Shown here: piece by piece, positions 17,901 through 26,628 of the stretch
How positions within the stretch are numbered: the first letter of the stretch is position 1
Layout: the number at the start of each line of letters is the position of its first letter
Assembly (NCBI RefSeq): GCF_041435215.1
Contig: NZ_CP108394.1
Coordinates: 9,486,001 to 9,550,000, forward strand
Source: Streptomyces sp. NBC_01314
GTDB taxonomy: Bacteria > Actinomycetota > Actinomycetes > Streptomycetales > Streptomycetaceae
Length of the DNA: 64,000 bases
Direction: 5' to 3'
Position numbers and translations under genes: made by a program
The notes under the pieces: generated by a model
What the model was told of the DNA's origin: nothing
The model's database searches: none
Seen by the model: only the letters and a program-made list of their open reading frames with translations

Positions 17901-19116
17901 CGCCCGCAATCGGGCCCCCTACGTCGAGGCATGGCGGGACACCACGTACAGCCGTCCCGGGCAGGTCCGGCTCACGGGCATCGTCGAGGACGACGGCCTC
18001 CCGGAGCGCAAGCTCTCCGCCGGGTGGAAGGCGACGGACGGCCCGGACGGGGGAACGGTCATCTTCGACGACGCGGGTGCCTCGACGACCGTCGCCCGCT
18101 TCACCGAGGCCGGCACCTACACCCTCGAACTCACCGCCACCGACGGGTCCCTGGCGACGTCGAAGAAGGTCGTGGTCAAGGCGGAGGGGCTGTCCGACGG
18201 GCAGGTGAACGTGGCGCCCCTCGCGACACCGACCGCCTCCCACACCTCCGGCTGGGAGTCCGTGACCGCGATCAACGACGGCCGCGAACCCGCCTCGTCC
18301 TCCGACGCCCCGCGCTGGGGCAGCTGGCCGGAGAAGGGCACCCAGTGGGTCCAGTACACCTGGGAGGACCCGGTCCGTGTGGACGGCTCCGACCTGTACT
18401 TCTTCCGTGACGCGCAGCCCGGCGCGGGCGACGGGGTCGGCGTCCCGGAGTCCTGGGTCGTCGAGTACCGGGACGGCGACACCTGGCGCGAGGTCGCCTT
18501 GCCCAGCGGCTACGGCACCGCCGAGGACGGCTACAACAGAACCACCTTCACCCCCGTCACGACGACGGCCCTGCGCGCCCGGCTCACCGGGCACCCGAAC
18601 CTGGCCCTCGGCGTCCAGGAGTGGAAGGTGTACGCCGAGACGCCGGAGTCCGTACGCGAGGTCCATGTCCCCACCCCGCGCGGCACGATCCCGGAACTGC
18701 CCGGTGAGGTGACCTTGGTGTACGGGGACGGCAGCACGGCCCGCTCGCCCGTCGCCTGGCCCGCCCTCACCGAGGAGCAGGTCGCCGAGGGCGGCACGAG
18801 CGTACGGATCACCGGCATCGCCGACCGGGCCGCGCGGCCCGTCACCGCGACCGTGTGGGTACGGCAGACCGACGCCGTCGAGATCACCAGCGTCGGCGAG
18901 GAGCACGTCACCACCCGCGCGGGCCGGGCGCCTACCCTGCCGGCGACCGTCGTCGCCACCTACAACGACGGCTCCAGGGACAGCCGGGCCGGCGTCACCT
19001 GGGACCCGGTCGAGCCGGGGCGGTACGCCGAGCCCGGCACCTTCGAGGTGAAGGGAACCGTGGCGGGCACCCCCTACCGAGCCACGGCCACCGTCACCGT
19101 GACGGGTTCTCCATGA
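14977..19116 (+). CDS. Secreted multidomain glycosidase, six-hairpin (alpha/alpha)6 type, family uncertain
   Basis: A GTG start just after the GH127 stop gives 1379 residues. A signal peptide (residues 1-33, RRRHRRRTLAAALAVGLLAPF) is followed by a catalytic part (about 35-750) resembling MGH1-type or GH63/GH142-like toroids: YYRWWLLRYNYLDADIP, DFWMDRML, NEFWADGG, GYRSWIHHT. Then come an F5/8C module (about 828-970), a PKD/Ig-like domain (978-1073), a second F5/8C-like module (1077-1220) and two Big_4-like domains (1228-1300, 1303-1379). It probably attacks a polymer outside the cell and feeds the importer. The activity is not established. Confidence 0.7.
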   Translation: MRGTRRRHRRRTLAAALAVGLLAPFAAAAPAEADNSAIGYPVYSGSAEPVPELPAGFTVRGTMRAQYDADRRAGNGTDFWMDRMLARKGDDPAGDWLFTRGRAVFMKEHDPARLGFGGKVAYWESIDNRSAYTVDLAVDGEKLTLRENVDSRVQTPSHWRSEFTHEATGLTVAQTKFITDANVAVTNLALTNTGSGSRAITLRASSPYTGTPQGRELTGTVAAKNNLTTVFPRLSGDGFAPEGEALTRTLTVPAGRTLTTKVQLGFVTEEIAASRPAYDSVRRAAPAAAFRAHAQAYNRWWAENLPFMDLPDDNIEKTLYYRWWLLRYNYLDADIPGNDYQFPTSMEGVLGYNNAIALTVGMFVDDLKYLRDPSYSYGPWVSAGEVSKNGKYTDNPGDPENWSNSYTQYISEAAWRSYQVHGGPDGIPRNLARYAEKDVKGQLAAYDHDGNGLIEYDWGAMTGNDADAVSFDWKPGNLDRAESAYAYSNATASARAYDLLGEDTKAEEMRGIAKRVKDAVLAHLWDPGDKLLKHRHVASDSLVPWKEINNYYPYSVGLMPTPDEDPQYLEALRLWADAEQYPVFPFFTANQADKAEAAEQGHPGSNNFSVINSTVTFRFLSSVLRKYPNQYIDRTWYKKLLSWNAWAQYVDGDNRWPDQNEFWADGGADPQKIGYRSWIHHTILGTTNWTVIEDAMGFRPRDDRKIELSPIDVDWPHFAVTDINYRGTDVAVVWDEPGDGKRPYGRQVPEGYSLYLDGRLALTADRLTRLVYDPVTRKVTFPDGGGAKARTTGLRTVVAAPKDVEYGREDRVTDLFAKAGRDLTGTATDNLAAGATARASHEAQGRGVDGAVDGFTVNEPHWGARGSGNAEDWYEIDFGRARDVDDVRLYFYSDKRPGGYAEPALYTVRYQDGDGRWRDVARPAKTPVNPRANLNQVRFKQVTTRKLRVLMRHRDGHTSGLKEVQAFHTGVRPPAARNRAPYVEAWRDTTYSRPGQVRLTGIVEDDGLPERKLSAGWKATDGPDGGTVIFDDAGASTTVARFTEAGTYTLELTATDGSLATSKKVVVKAEGLSDGQVNVAPLATPTASHTSGWESVTAINDGREPASSSDAPRWGSWPEKGTQWVQYTWEDPVRVDGSDLYFFRDAQPGAGDGVGVPESWVVEYRDGDTWREVALPSGYGTAEDGYNRTTFTPVTTTALRARLTGHPNLALGVQEWKVYAETPESVREVHVPTPRGTIPELPGEVTLVYGDGSTARSPVAWPALTEEQVAEGGTSVRITGIADRAARPVTATVWVRQTDAVEITSVGEEHVTTRAGRAPTLPATVVATYNDGSRDSRAGVTWDPVEPGRYAEPGTFEVKGTVAGTPYRATATVTVTGSP

Positions 19117-19233
19117 CGGGCCCCACGTGACGGGCCCCTTCATGACCGCTGGGTGACCGCCTGCCTCGTCGAGGCGGCGGTCACCCGTCCAGCCCCCACA
19201 CCCGCCGAACGTCCGACGATCGGAGTCGAGAGC

Positions 19234-21390
19234 ATGTCCCAACCCCCCACCCGCCGAAGGCTGCTGACCCTGGCGGCCGGAGCGGCGGCCGCCACCCCGC
19301 TCGTACAGGCGACCTCGCTCGCGCACGCCGCCCCGGCCGCGCACACGGCCGCCGCCCAGGCCCCCGCGGCCCCGCTCCCCGTCCCCTCCACCTGGTCGGT
19401 GCGCCCCTTCTCCTTGGACCAGGTCACCCTCGGCGAAGGGGTGTTCAGGGCCAAGCGCGACCTGATGCTGGGCTACGCCCGGTCCTACCCGGCCGACCGC
19501 GTCCTGGCCGTCTTCCGCGCCAACGCCGGTCTCGACACCCGTGGTGCCCGCCCGCCCGGCGGCTGGGAGACCTCCGACGGCAATCTGCGCGGCCACTACG
19601 GCGGCCACTTCCTCACGCTCATCGCCCAGGCGTACGCGGACACCCGGGAGGCCGCCCTCAAGACCAAGCTGGACTATCTCGTGGGCGCGCTGGGGGAGTG
19701 CCAGGCGGCGCTGGCGGAGCGCGGAACGCCCCGGCCGAGTCATCCCGGCTTTCTGGCGGCCTACCCGGAGACGCAGTTCGTCCTGCTGGAGAGCTACACG
19801 ACGTACCCGACCATCTGGGCGCCGTACTACACCTGCCACAAGATCATGCGGGGCCTCCTCGACGCGCACACCCTGGCCGGGAACGCACAGGCCCTGACCA
19901 TCGCCTCGAAGATGGGGGACTGGGTGCACAGCAGGCTCGGCGGGCTGCCCAAGGCCCAGTTGGAGCGCATGTGGTCCATCTACATCGCCGGCGAGTACGG
20001 CGGCATGAACGAGGTGATGGCCGACCTCCACGCCCTCACCGGCAGGGCGGAACACCTCGCCGCCGCCCGCTGCTTCGACAACACCACGTTGCTCGACGCC
20101 TGCGCCCAGGACCGGGACATCCTCGACGGGCGGCACGCCAACCAGCACATCCCGCAGTTCACCGGCTATCTGCGGCTGTTCGACGAGACGGGGGAAGCGC
20201 GGTACGCCGAGGCCGCGCGGAACTTCTGGGGCATGGTCGCCGGACCCCGGACGTACAGCCTGGGCGGCACGGGGCAGGGCGAGATGTTCAAGGCGCGGGG
20301 TGCCATCGCGGCCACGCTGGACGATAAGAACGCCGAGACCTGCGCGACGTACAACATGCTGAAGCTCAGCCGGCAGCTGTTCTTCCGGGAGCCGGACGCG
20401 GCCCGTATGGACTACTACGAGCGGGGTCTGACCAACCACATCCTCGCCTCCCGCCGGGACGTGGCGAGCACGGGCAGCCCGGAGGTCACCTACTTCGTCG
20501 GGATGGGCCCGGGGGTCGTGCGCGAGTACGGCAACACCGGCACCTGCTGCGGCGGCACCGGCATGGAGAACCACACCAAGTACCAGGACTCGGTGTACTT
20601 CCGCTCCGCCGACGGCAACGCGCTGTACGTGAACCTGTATCTCGCCTCGACCCTGCGGTGGCCGGAGCGGGGTCTCGTCGTCGAGCAGACGAGCGCCTAC
20701 CCGGCCGAGGGGGTCCGCACCCTGACGTTCCGGGAGGGCGCGGGTGCGCTCGATCTGAAGCTGCGGGTACCGTCCTGGGCGACGGGCGGGTTCACCGTCA
20801 CGGTCAACGGGGTCCGGCAACAGGTCGACGCCGTGCCCGGGTCGTACCTCACGCTGAGCCGGAACTGGCGGCGCGGCGACCGGGTCGGGATCTCCGCGCC
20901 GTACCGGCTGCGGGTGGAGCGGGCCCTGGACGACCCCACCGTCCAGTCGGTGTTCTTCGGTCCGCTGCTGCTGGTCGCGCGGAGCCCGGAGGCCGGGTTC
21001 CGGACCTTCTCCTTCTACAAGGACTTCACCCTGCGCGGCGATCTCGCGGACGCGGTCCGTCCCGAGGGCAGGCCGCTGCACTTCACCACGCACGGGCTGA
21101 CCCTCGCGCCGTTCTTCGCCGGCGACGACGTCCGCTACCACGCCTACTTCCGACGCTCCGAGCCCGTCGTCGTGTTCGGCACGGCGAACTCGGGCGTCCC
21201 GAACCGTACGCGTGGCGACGGCCGGACCTTCCTCGACGTGTTCTGGGGACAGGCGCCCTTCGCGACGTCCGAGGCCTTCGTGCGGGCGGTGCGTGCCCTC
21301 GCCGGTGACTGGGTGTCCGAAGGACGGTTCACCGGTGCGGAGCGGGACGCGGTCGTCGCAGCGGCTGTCCGGGCGGGTCTTCGGCGCTGA
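19234..21390 (+). CDS. Exported GH146-type beta-L-arabinofuranosidase
   Basis: The start at 19234 gives 718 residues with a twin-arginine signal (PTRRRLLTLAAGAAAATP) and cleavage after an Ala-rich stretch. The body is a DUF1680-type barrel like GH127/GH146. Zinc and catalytic positions are conserved as Glu368 and Cys370 (AETCATYNMLKL) and Cys438-Cys439 (TGTCCGGTGMENHTKYQD), the pattern of GH146 enzymes such as BT0349. It should act on beta-L-arabinofuranosyl chains outside the cytoplasm, complementing the cytoplasmic GH127 enzyme two genes upstream. It is the last gene of the run starting at 9286. Confidence 0.85.
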   Translation: MSQPPTRRRLLTLAAGAAAATPLVQATSLAHAAPAAHTAAAQAPAAPLPVPSTWSVRPFSLDQVTLGEGVFRAKRDLMLGYARSYPADRVLAVFRANAGLDTRGARPPGGWETSDGNLRGHYGGHFLTLIAQAYADTREAALKTKLDYLVGALGECQAALAERGTPRPSHPGFLAAYPETQFVLLESYTTYPTIWAPYYTCHKIMRGLLDAHTLAGNAQALTIASKMGDWVHSRLGGLPKAQLERMWSIYIAGEYGGMNEVMADLHALTGRAEHLAAARCFDNTTLLDACAQDRDILDGRHANQHIPQFTGYLRLFDETGEARYAEAARNFWGMVAGPRTYSLGGTGQGEMFKARGAIAATLDDKNAETCATYNMLKLSRQLFFREPDAARMDYYERGLTNHILASRRDVASTGSPEVTYFVGMGPGVVREYGNTGTCCGGTGMENHTKYQDSVYFRSADGNALYVNLYLASTLRWPERGLVVEQTSAYPAEGVRTLTFREGAGALDLKLRVPSWATGGFTVTVNGVRQQVDAVPGSYLTLSRNWRRGDRVGISAPYRLRVERALDDPTVQSVFFGPLLLVARSPEAGFRTFSFYKDFTLRGDLADAVRPEGRPLHFTTHGLTLAPFFAGDDVRYHAYFRRSEPVVVFGTANSGVPNRTRGDGRTFLDVFWGQAPFATSEAFVRAVRALAGDWVSEGRFTGAERDAVVAAAVRAGLRR

Positions 21391-21404
21391 GCGTGTTTGA
21401 AGGG

Positions 21405-21447
21405 TTGACGTGTACGCGGCTTGATGGGTTCATGGGAGCGCTCCCAT
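21405..21447 (+). promoter_or_regulatory. Mannanase promoter with CebR-type operator
   Basis: TTGACG (21405-21410) is a -35-like box. The perfect 14-bp palindrome TGGGAGCGCTCCCA lies at 21433-21446, and its flanking bases extend it to 16. This is the known CebR (cello-oligosaccharide repressor) site of streptomycetes. The identical site recurs at 45439. Confidence 0.9.
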
Positions 21448-21503
21448 AACCCCCACCCCTTGATGCCTGAGTTTCTCGGCGCCCACCCCCACCTGGAGTC
21501 GCG

Positions 21504-23174
21504 ATGAGAACTGGAAGAAGCACACAGCGCGGAAATCCCCTGAGCACCCTTCTGGCCGCCCTCGCGGGCCTGATCGGGCTCACGCTCCTCGGCGTCCTGG
21601 CCCCGGCCGTGGCCCTGGCCCAGTCGGCGCCGGACGCGCGGGCCACCGGCCTGCACATCAGTGACGGCCGGCTGCTGGAGGGCAACGGCAACGATTTCGT
21701 GATGCGCGGCGTCAATCACGCCCACACCTGGTATCCGGGCGAGACGCAGTCGCTGGCCGACATCAAGACGCTGGGCGCCAACACCGTCCGCGTCGTCCTC
21801 GCCGACGGGCACCGGTGGGCCAAGAACAGCCCCGCCGACGTGGCGAACGTCGTCGCCCAGTGCAAGGCCAACCGGCTCATCTGCGTCTTGGAGGTGCACG
21901 ACACCACCGGATACGGCGAGGAGGCCGCGGCCGGCACGCTCGACCACGCGGCCGACTACTGGATCAGCCTCAAGGACGTCCTCGCCGGCGAGGAGAACTA
22001 CGTCATCGTCAACATCGGCAACGAGCCCTGGGGCAACACCGACCCGGCGGGCTGGACCGCCCCCACCATCGCCGCCGTGAAGAAGCTGCGGGCCGCCGGC
22101 TTCGAGCACACGATCATGGTGGACGCGCCCAACTGGGGCCAGGACTGGCAGGGCGTCATGCGCGCCAACGCCCAGTCCGTGTACGACGCCGACACCACCG
22201 GCAACCTGATCTTCTCGATCCACATGTACAGCGTCTTCGACACCGCCGCGGAGATCACCGACTACCTGGGCGCCTTCGTGAACGCCGGACTGCCCCTTGT
22301 CATCGGCGAGTTCGGCGGACCCGCCGACCAGTGGGGCGATCCGGACGAGGACACCATGATGGCCACCGCCGAGCAGCTGGACCTCGGCTATCTGGCCTGG
22401 TCCTGGAGCGGCAACACCGACCCGATCCTGGACCTGTCGATCGACTTCGACCCCACGCGGCTCAGCGCCTGGGGCCAGCGCATCTTCAACGGCGCCAACG
22501 GCATCGCGCAGACGGCGAAGGAAGCCACGATCTTCGGCGGTACCCCGGGCGACACCCAGGCACCGACCACCCCCGGCACCCCGGCCGCCTCCGCGGTGAC
22601 GGCGACCTCCGCCACGCTCTCCTGGACCGCCGCCACCGACAACGTCGGCGTCACCGGCTACGACATCGTCCGGGTGAGCGGTTCCACCGAGACCAAGCTC
22701 GCCGTCTCCACCACCCACTCCGTCACCCTGACCGGCCTCACCGCCGACACGGCGTACACCTTCGCCGTCTACGCCCGGGACGCCGCCGGGAACCGGTCGA
22801 ACAGGTCGGGCACGGTGAACGTCACGACGGACGAGGGCGGCGGTACACCCGCCGGGAACTGCTCCGTGGCGTACCGGGCCACCAACGAGTGGCAGGGCGG
22901 CTTCCAGGGCGAGATCGTCATCCGCAACACCGGCACCACCGCGGTCAGCGGCTGGACCCTGGCCTTCACCTTCGCCAACGGCCAGACGATCAGCAACATG
23001 TGGGGCGGGACTCCCACGCAGAGCGGTGGCTCGGTGAGCGTGAAGCCCGTTTCCTACACCTCCGCCATCCCGGCCGCAGGCTCGGTGACGGTCGGGTTCA
23101 TCGGCGCCAAGGGTGCCACGAACACCGCACCGACGAGCTTCACGCTCAACGGGGCGACCTGCGCGAGCACCTGA
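21504..23174 (+). CDS. Secreted beta-mannanase (GH5_8-like) with FN3 and CBM2
   Basis: This 556-residue exported enzyme has a signal peptide (residues 1-39, ending AVALAQSA). The GH5 domain (about 45-345) is mannanase-like (GNDFVMRGVNHAHTWYPGE, ANTVRVVLADG, LEVHDTTGYG). The acid/base is Glu174 in NIGNEPWGN and the nucleophile is Glu269 in VIGEFGG. A fibronectin type III linker (about 352-445) and a family 2 cellulose-binding module (about 452-556, starting CSVAYRATNEWQGGFQ) follow. It should cut mannans while bound to cellulose. The CebR operator ahead of it indicates cello-oligosaccharide induction. A cellulase activity is less likely. Confidence 0.88.
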   Translation: MRTGRSTQRGNPLSTLLAALAGLIGLTLLGVLAPAVALAQSAPDARATGLHISDGRLLEGNGNDFVMRGVNHAHTWYPGETQSLADIKTLGANTVRVVLADGHRWAKNSPADVANVVAQCKANRLICVLEVHDTTGYGEEAAAGTLDHAADYWISLKDVLAGEENYVIVNIGNEPWGNTDPAGWTAPTIAAVKKLRAAGFEHTIMVDAPNWGQDWQGVMRANAQSVYDADTTGNLIFSIHMYSVFDTAAEITDYLGAFVNAGLPLVIGEFGGPADQWGDPDEDTMMATAEQLDLGYLAWSWSGNTDPILDLSIDFDPTRLSAWGQRIFNGANGIAQTAKEATIFGGTPGDTQAPTTPGTPAASAVTATSATLSWTAATDNVGVTGYDIVRVSGSTETKLAVSTTHSVTLTGLTADTAYTFAVYARDAAGNRSNRSGTVNVTTDEGGGTPAGNCSVAYRATNEWQGGFQGEIVIRNTGTTAVSGWTLAFTFANGQTISNMWGGTPTQSGGSVSVKPVSYTSAIPAAGSVTVGFIGAKGATNTAPTSFTLNGATCAST

Positions 23175-23187
23175 CCCGACACGCCCG

Positions 23188-23219
23188 ACCGGCGGGGGCC
23201 GTCACCGGCCCCCGCCGGT
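23188..23219. terminator. Bidirectional terminator between mannanase and GH30 genes
   Basis: A perfect 14-bp stem, ACCGGCGGGGGCCG/CGGCCCCCGCCGGT, with loop TCAC lies between the two convergent stop codons. Confidence 0.8.
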
Positions 23220-23225
23220 TGCGGT

Positions 23226-26200
23226 TCAGCGTCGTACCAGCTCGATCCGGTACGTCCGGGTCTGTGAACCGTCCTCGCCGCGCACGGCGACGACGACCGG
23301 GGCCGGGCCGGATCCGTCGGTCCCGTCGGCCTCGTCCGTCCTGTCCACGGTGACGGTCGCGTACGGGTCGCGCGCCGTCGCCGTGACCTCCGCCCGGCCC
23401 GGGTCGTCGGTGACGACCCGGTAGGTGGTGGTGTCCGGGTCGAAGGAGTCGATCGGCTTCCCGGCCACCTCGATGGAGGAGGCCACGGCGTCCGAGGAGA
23501 CGCCGGGGGTCTTGGCGTACACCTCGATCTCGCCCATGGTGATGTAGCCGCCCTGACGCGCGGTCATGACCACGCGCACTCCGGTCACGGGGCCCGCGTC
23601 GAGCGGGACGTCGATCACCGGTGTGCCCTCCGTGCCGACCGAGACGGATCCGCCCGCATCGGTCCACGGGCCGTCCGTCGCCGCCCTGACCTGGACCTTC
23701 AGGCTCTGCGGGAAGGAGACGTTGCTCCCGTCACGGTGGAAGTGGGCGACGATCCGGGTGAGGTCGCGGGCCTTCGGGAGGCCGAAGGTGACGGTGTCGG
23801 ACGGATTCTTGGTGCCCGACCTCCAGTTGGACCAGGCCTTCTCGGCGGTGTTGCCGTTGCGCAGCCGCTCGGCGGAGTAACCGCTCTCGGTGAAGGTGGC
23901 GGCGACGGAGACGCCCGCGTCGGGCGCGATGTTGGTCTCCGAGGCCTTGGTGACCTGTACGCGTACGGCCGCGTCGACCGTGGAGCCGTCGACGACCTCC
24001 GCCGCACCGGACAGGGTCACGACGCCGGTTCTGTCGAACGCCCCGGCGGGTGCCGTGTCCCAGGTCACCGGGAGGGTGATCCGGCCACCGTGCCGGCCGA
24101 CGCCGACGACCGTCGTCGGGAGTTCCGGTTCGCCGCCCACATAGGTCTTGGCGCGGCCGGGGACGGTCGAGGCGATCGTGTCGACGGTGACGAGGGCCTC
24201 CGCGGGGATCTTCCGGCCGAGGACGTCGGTCGCCTCACCCTTGACGCGTACGGTGCCGGGCTTGCGCCACTTGCGGTCCACCGGCAGGTTCCATTCCACG
24301 GGCAGGGAGCCCCGGGCGCCGTCCGGGAACACCGGGGTCACCGTCTCCGGCAGCTTCGGCCGCAGATCCGGGACGGTGAACGCCTCGACCGGCTTGGTGC
24401 TCCGCACGGTCTCGTCCCGCACGGCCCAGAGCTGGTTGTTCGCCGAGGTCGGGGTGTACGTCGACACCTTGGCGCCGTCCGCCGACGACTGCCCGGTGAC
24501 GTCCAGGAGGCGGCCGGTGGCGGCGTTCACGAACGTCCAACTGCCGTCGCCGGTCGTCGACATGACCCATTGCGCGGCCGCAGGGACCTCGCCGTCGGCC
24601 GGGTCCTCGACGACGGCCTGGTTGTCGCGCACGGCGAGCCGCTTGCCGGTGCCGGCGTTGGTCAGGGTGTAGCGCTCGCGGTTGTCGGTGCCGGGGGTCA
24701 GCTGCTCCACCGACCACAGCTGCCGGGTGCTCGCGGCGTCGTTCGTGCGGAGGACGACACCGGTGCCGTCCTCCGACGGGGTGAGGGACTTGCCGCTCTG
24801 CGTGCCCTGGAGGCGGTAGACGTGGTCGGGCTGGACGAGGGCGGCGTCCTTCGCCACACCGCGGACGCCCTCGACCAGGAACGTGGTGACGGACTTGGCG
24901 GGGACGTCGAGGGTGGCCGAGTCGTCGGTCACCGGAACCGGGGTGCCCTTGACGAGGGCGCCGCCGGAGCTCGTCACGACGGGGGTGACGGTGGCGTCGG
25001 AGGAGATCTTGCGGAAGCGGGAGAGGTCGAGGGTGACGGAACGGGTGGTCGTACCGCTGTTCACATGGACCACGGTGGCCGAACGGCCGGACTTCCTGAC
25101 GGCGGCGACGCTGGAGGGGTCGTCGACCTTCACGAAGTGGTCGCCGGGGCGGATGTGGTGGGTGAAGTTCCGGATGGTGTGGAACTTGGAGTTGGCCCGG
25201 ATCGGGCAGGTCTCCAGGGTGTCCGTGGCCTTGCAGTTGAACGGGACGTGGATGCTGCCCCAGTTCTTGCCGGCCGCGGCCTGCGGAGCGGAGTCCTCGA
25301 CGGGCTGCCAGAACACCCAGGCGGAGGGCTCCAGTTCACGCATGTCGTCGACCATGCGGGTGGCGATGCCGAGCCCCGGTTCCATGCTCGTGAAGTCGCT
25401 GCCGGTGCCCCAGGTGCCCTCGACCTCGCTCATCCAGAGCTTCTTGTCCGCGCCCTTGGCGATGTCACGCGCGCTGGTGCGCATGCCGGTGCCGTAGGTG
25501 TGCACGTTCAGCTGGGGGAGGGCCGCCCGCGCGGAGGCGTCGTACGCGTTCCAGTTCTGGGTGAAGATCGTGGGGTTGGTCTCGTCCATCGCCGAGATCT
25601 CGGCGTCGGTCGCCGCTCCGTCGAGCGCCTTGTCGAGCGCGAGGACCACCTTCTGCTGGAGGGCCGGGCCCGCGTGCGCGCCCTCCTGACGGCCGCCGGT
25701 GGGCTGGCCGTTCGCGCCGATCTGGGTGCCCCAGTAGTTGGTGTTGGGCTCGTTCAGCGGGGCGATGGTGTCGAAGTCGATGCCGTGCCGCTTCTCCATC
25801 TCCTCGGTGACCCGCACCAGATAGGCGGCGAACTCGTCCACGCGGTCCGCGCGGATCTGGTCGGTGTTCGCGTCGAAGCCGCCGGAGACATAGCCGTTGA
25901 CGGTCTGGAACCAGGGCGGCGAGTTGCTGAACGCCTCCCACTTGGTGACCTTGTCCTTGACCTGGTCCACCCACCAGCGCTGGCCCGAGTCGGCGTCCCA
26001 GTTCCAGTGGTCCGGGTTGTCGGGGTCCCACCACTCCATGTCCTGCCGGGTGGTGCCCTCGGGGGCCTTCCAGAAGCCGTCCATGGTCGCGCCGGCCTTC
26101 ATGTAGTCCTTGCGGACGTCCGGGGCGTTGCCGCCGCCGATGTTGTAGCGCGCGATGTTGAGGCCGAGCCCGTCCTCACCGAACAGCATGTCGACGAGCT

Positions 26201-26435
26201 GTCTTCGGATGGGCTCCGGGTAGTTGCCCGTGGCGTTGGCGAACCAGACGAGGCTCGTACCCCACCCCTCGAACTCCTGCTGCTGGTACGACGGGTCGAT
26301 CCTTACGGTGACGGAGTTCTGCGCCGCCGAGGCCGACGCGTCCGCGCTCGCCGTCGGCGCGGCCATGAGGCCCGCGCCGAGTACCAAGGGGGCGATGGGT
26401 GCCAAAGCCCGGACGATGCGAGGTCGTGGGGTCAC
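23226..26435 (-). CDS. Secreted GH30 endo-beta-1,6-galactanase-like enzyme with ricin, Big_4 and F5/8C modules
   Basis: The start is GTG 26435, with GGAAGGGAG upstream, giving 1069 residues. After a signal peptide ending near PTASADA comes a GH30 catalytic domain (about 35-530). Its acid/base is Glu229 (APLNEPNTNYW) and its nucleophile Glu337 (LWMSEVEGTWG); EGWGTSLVWFAN resembles subfamily 5 galactanases of type II arabinogalactan. A ricin-type CBM13 (about 545-690), two Big_4-like domains (about 695-850), an F5/8C module (about 855-990) and a C-terminal beta-sandwich follow. It shares an operator with the divergent pectate lyase. A beta-1,6-glucanase role remains possible. Confidence 0.82.
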   Translation of the reverse strand: MTPRPRIVRALAPIAPLVLGAGLMAAPTASADASASAAQNSVTVRIDPSYQQQEFEGWGTSLVWFANATGNYPEPIRRQLVDMLFGEDGLGLNIARYNIGGGNAPDVRKDYMKAGATMDGFWKAPEGTTRQDMEWWDPDNPDHWNWDADSGQRWWVDQVKDKVTKWEAFSNSPPWFQTVNGYVSGGFDANTDQIRADRVDEFAAYLVRVTEEMEKRHGIDFDTIAPLNEPNTNYWGTQIGANGQPTGGRQEGAHAGPALQQKVVLALDKALDGAATDAEISAMDETNPTIFTQNWNAYDASARAALPQLNVHTYGTGMRTSARDIAKGADKKLWMSEVEGTWGTGSDFTSMEPGLGIATRMVDDMRELEPSAWVFWQPVEDSAPQAAAGKNWGSIHVPFNCKATDTLETCPIRANSKFHTIRNFTHHIRPGDHFVKVDDPSSVAAVRKSGRSATVVHVNSGTTTRSVTLDLSRFRKISSDATVTPVVTSSGGALVKGTPVPVTDDSATLDVPAKSVTTFLVEGVRGVAKDAALVQPDHVYRLQGTQSGKSLTPSEDGTGVVLRTNDAASTRQLWSVEQLTPGTDNRERYTLTNAGTGKRLAVRDNQAVVEDPADGEVPAAAQWVMSTTGDGSWTFVNAATGRLLDVTGQSSADGAKVSTYTPTSANNQLWAVRDETVRSTKPVEAFTVPDLRPKLPETVTPVFPDGARGSLPVEWNLPVDRKWRKPGTVRVKGEATDVLGRKIPAEALVTVDTIASTVPGRAKTYVGGEPELPTTVVGVGRHGGRITLPVTWDTAPAGAFDRTGVVTLSGAAEVVDGSTVDAAVRVQVTKASETNIAPDAGVSVAATFTESGYSAERLRNGNTAEKAWSNWRSGTKNPSDTVTFGLPKARDLTRIVAHFHRDGSNVSFPQSLKVQVRAATDGPWTDAGGSVSVGTEGTPVIDVPLDAGPVTGVRVVMTARQGGYITMGEIEVYAKTPGVSSDAVASSIEVAGKPIDSFDPDTTTYRVVTDDPGRAEVTATARDPYATVTVDRTDEADGTDGSGPAPVVVAVRGEDGSQTRTYRIELVRR

Positions 26436-26512
26436 GACACTCCCTTCCACAACACAGAGGCGAACGCGATTCGTTGACATGCCCTAAACACGTGCTTAGC
26501 ATTCAGGAAACT

Positions 26513-26524
26513 GAAAGCGCTTTC
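26513..26524. promoter_or_regulatory. LacI-type operator between divergent GH30 and pectate lyase genes
   Basis: GAAAGCGCTTTC is a perfect 12-bp palindrome located 78 bases from the GH30 start and 105 bases from the lyase start, so one repressor could control both. It differs from both the CebR site and the GTAA-type sites. Confidence 0.75.
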
Positions 26525-26628
26525 TAGTCTTTGTGTGCATGAATTCACACGACCGATTCGCACGACCGATCCGCCTGATCGATCAGCACGGCCCAGGAAC
26601 GTCCCCCACTCGTCCCGGGAGAAACCAC

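Noticed and set aside
16084..21141. A 1685-residue minus-strand open frame opposite the arabinofuranosidase genes
   Set aside because: It is a codon-bias shadow: the plus strand holds clear GH domains, while this frame has only Val/Arg/Gly/Glu-rich low-complexity protein without any domain.
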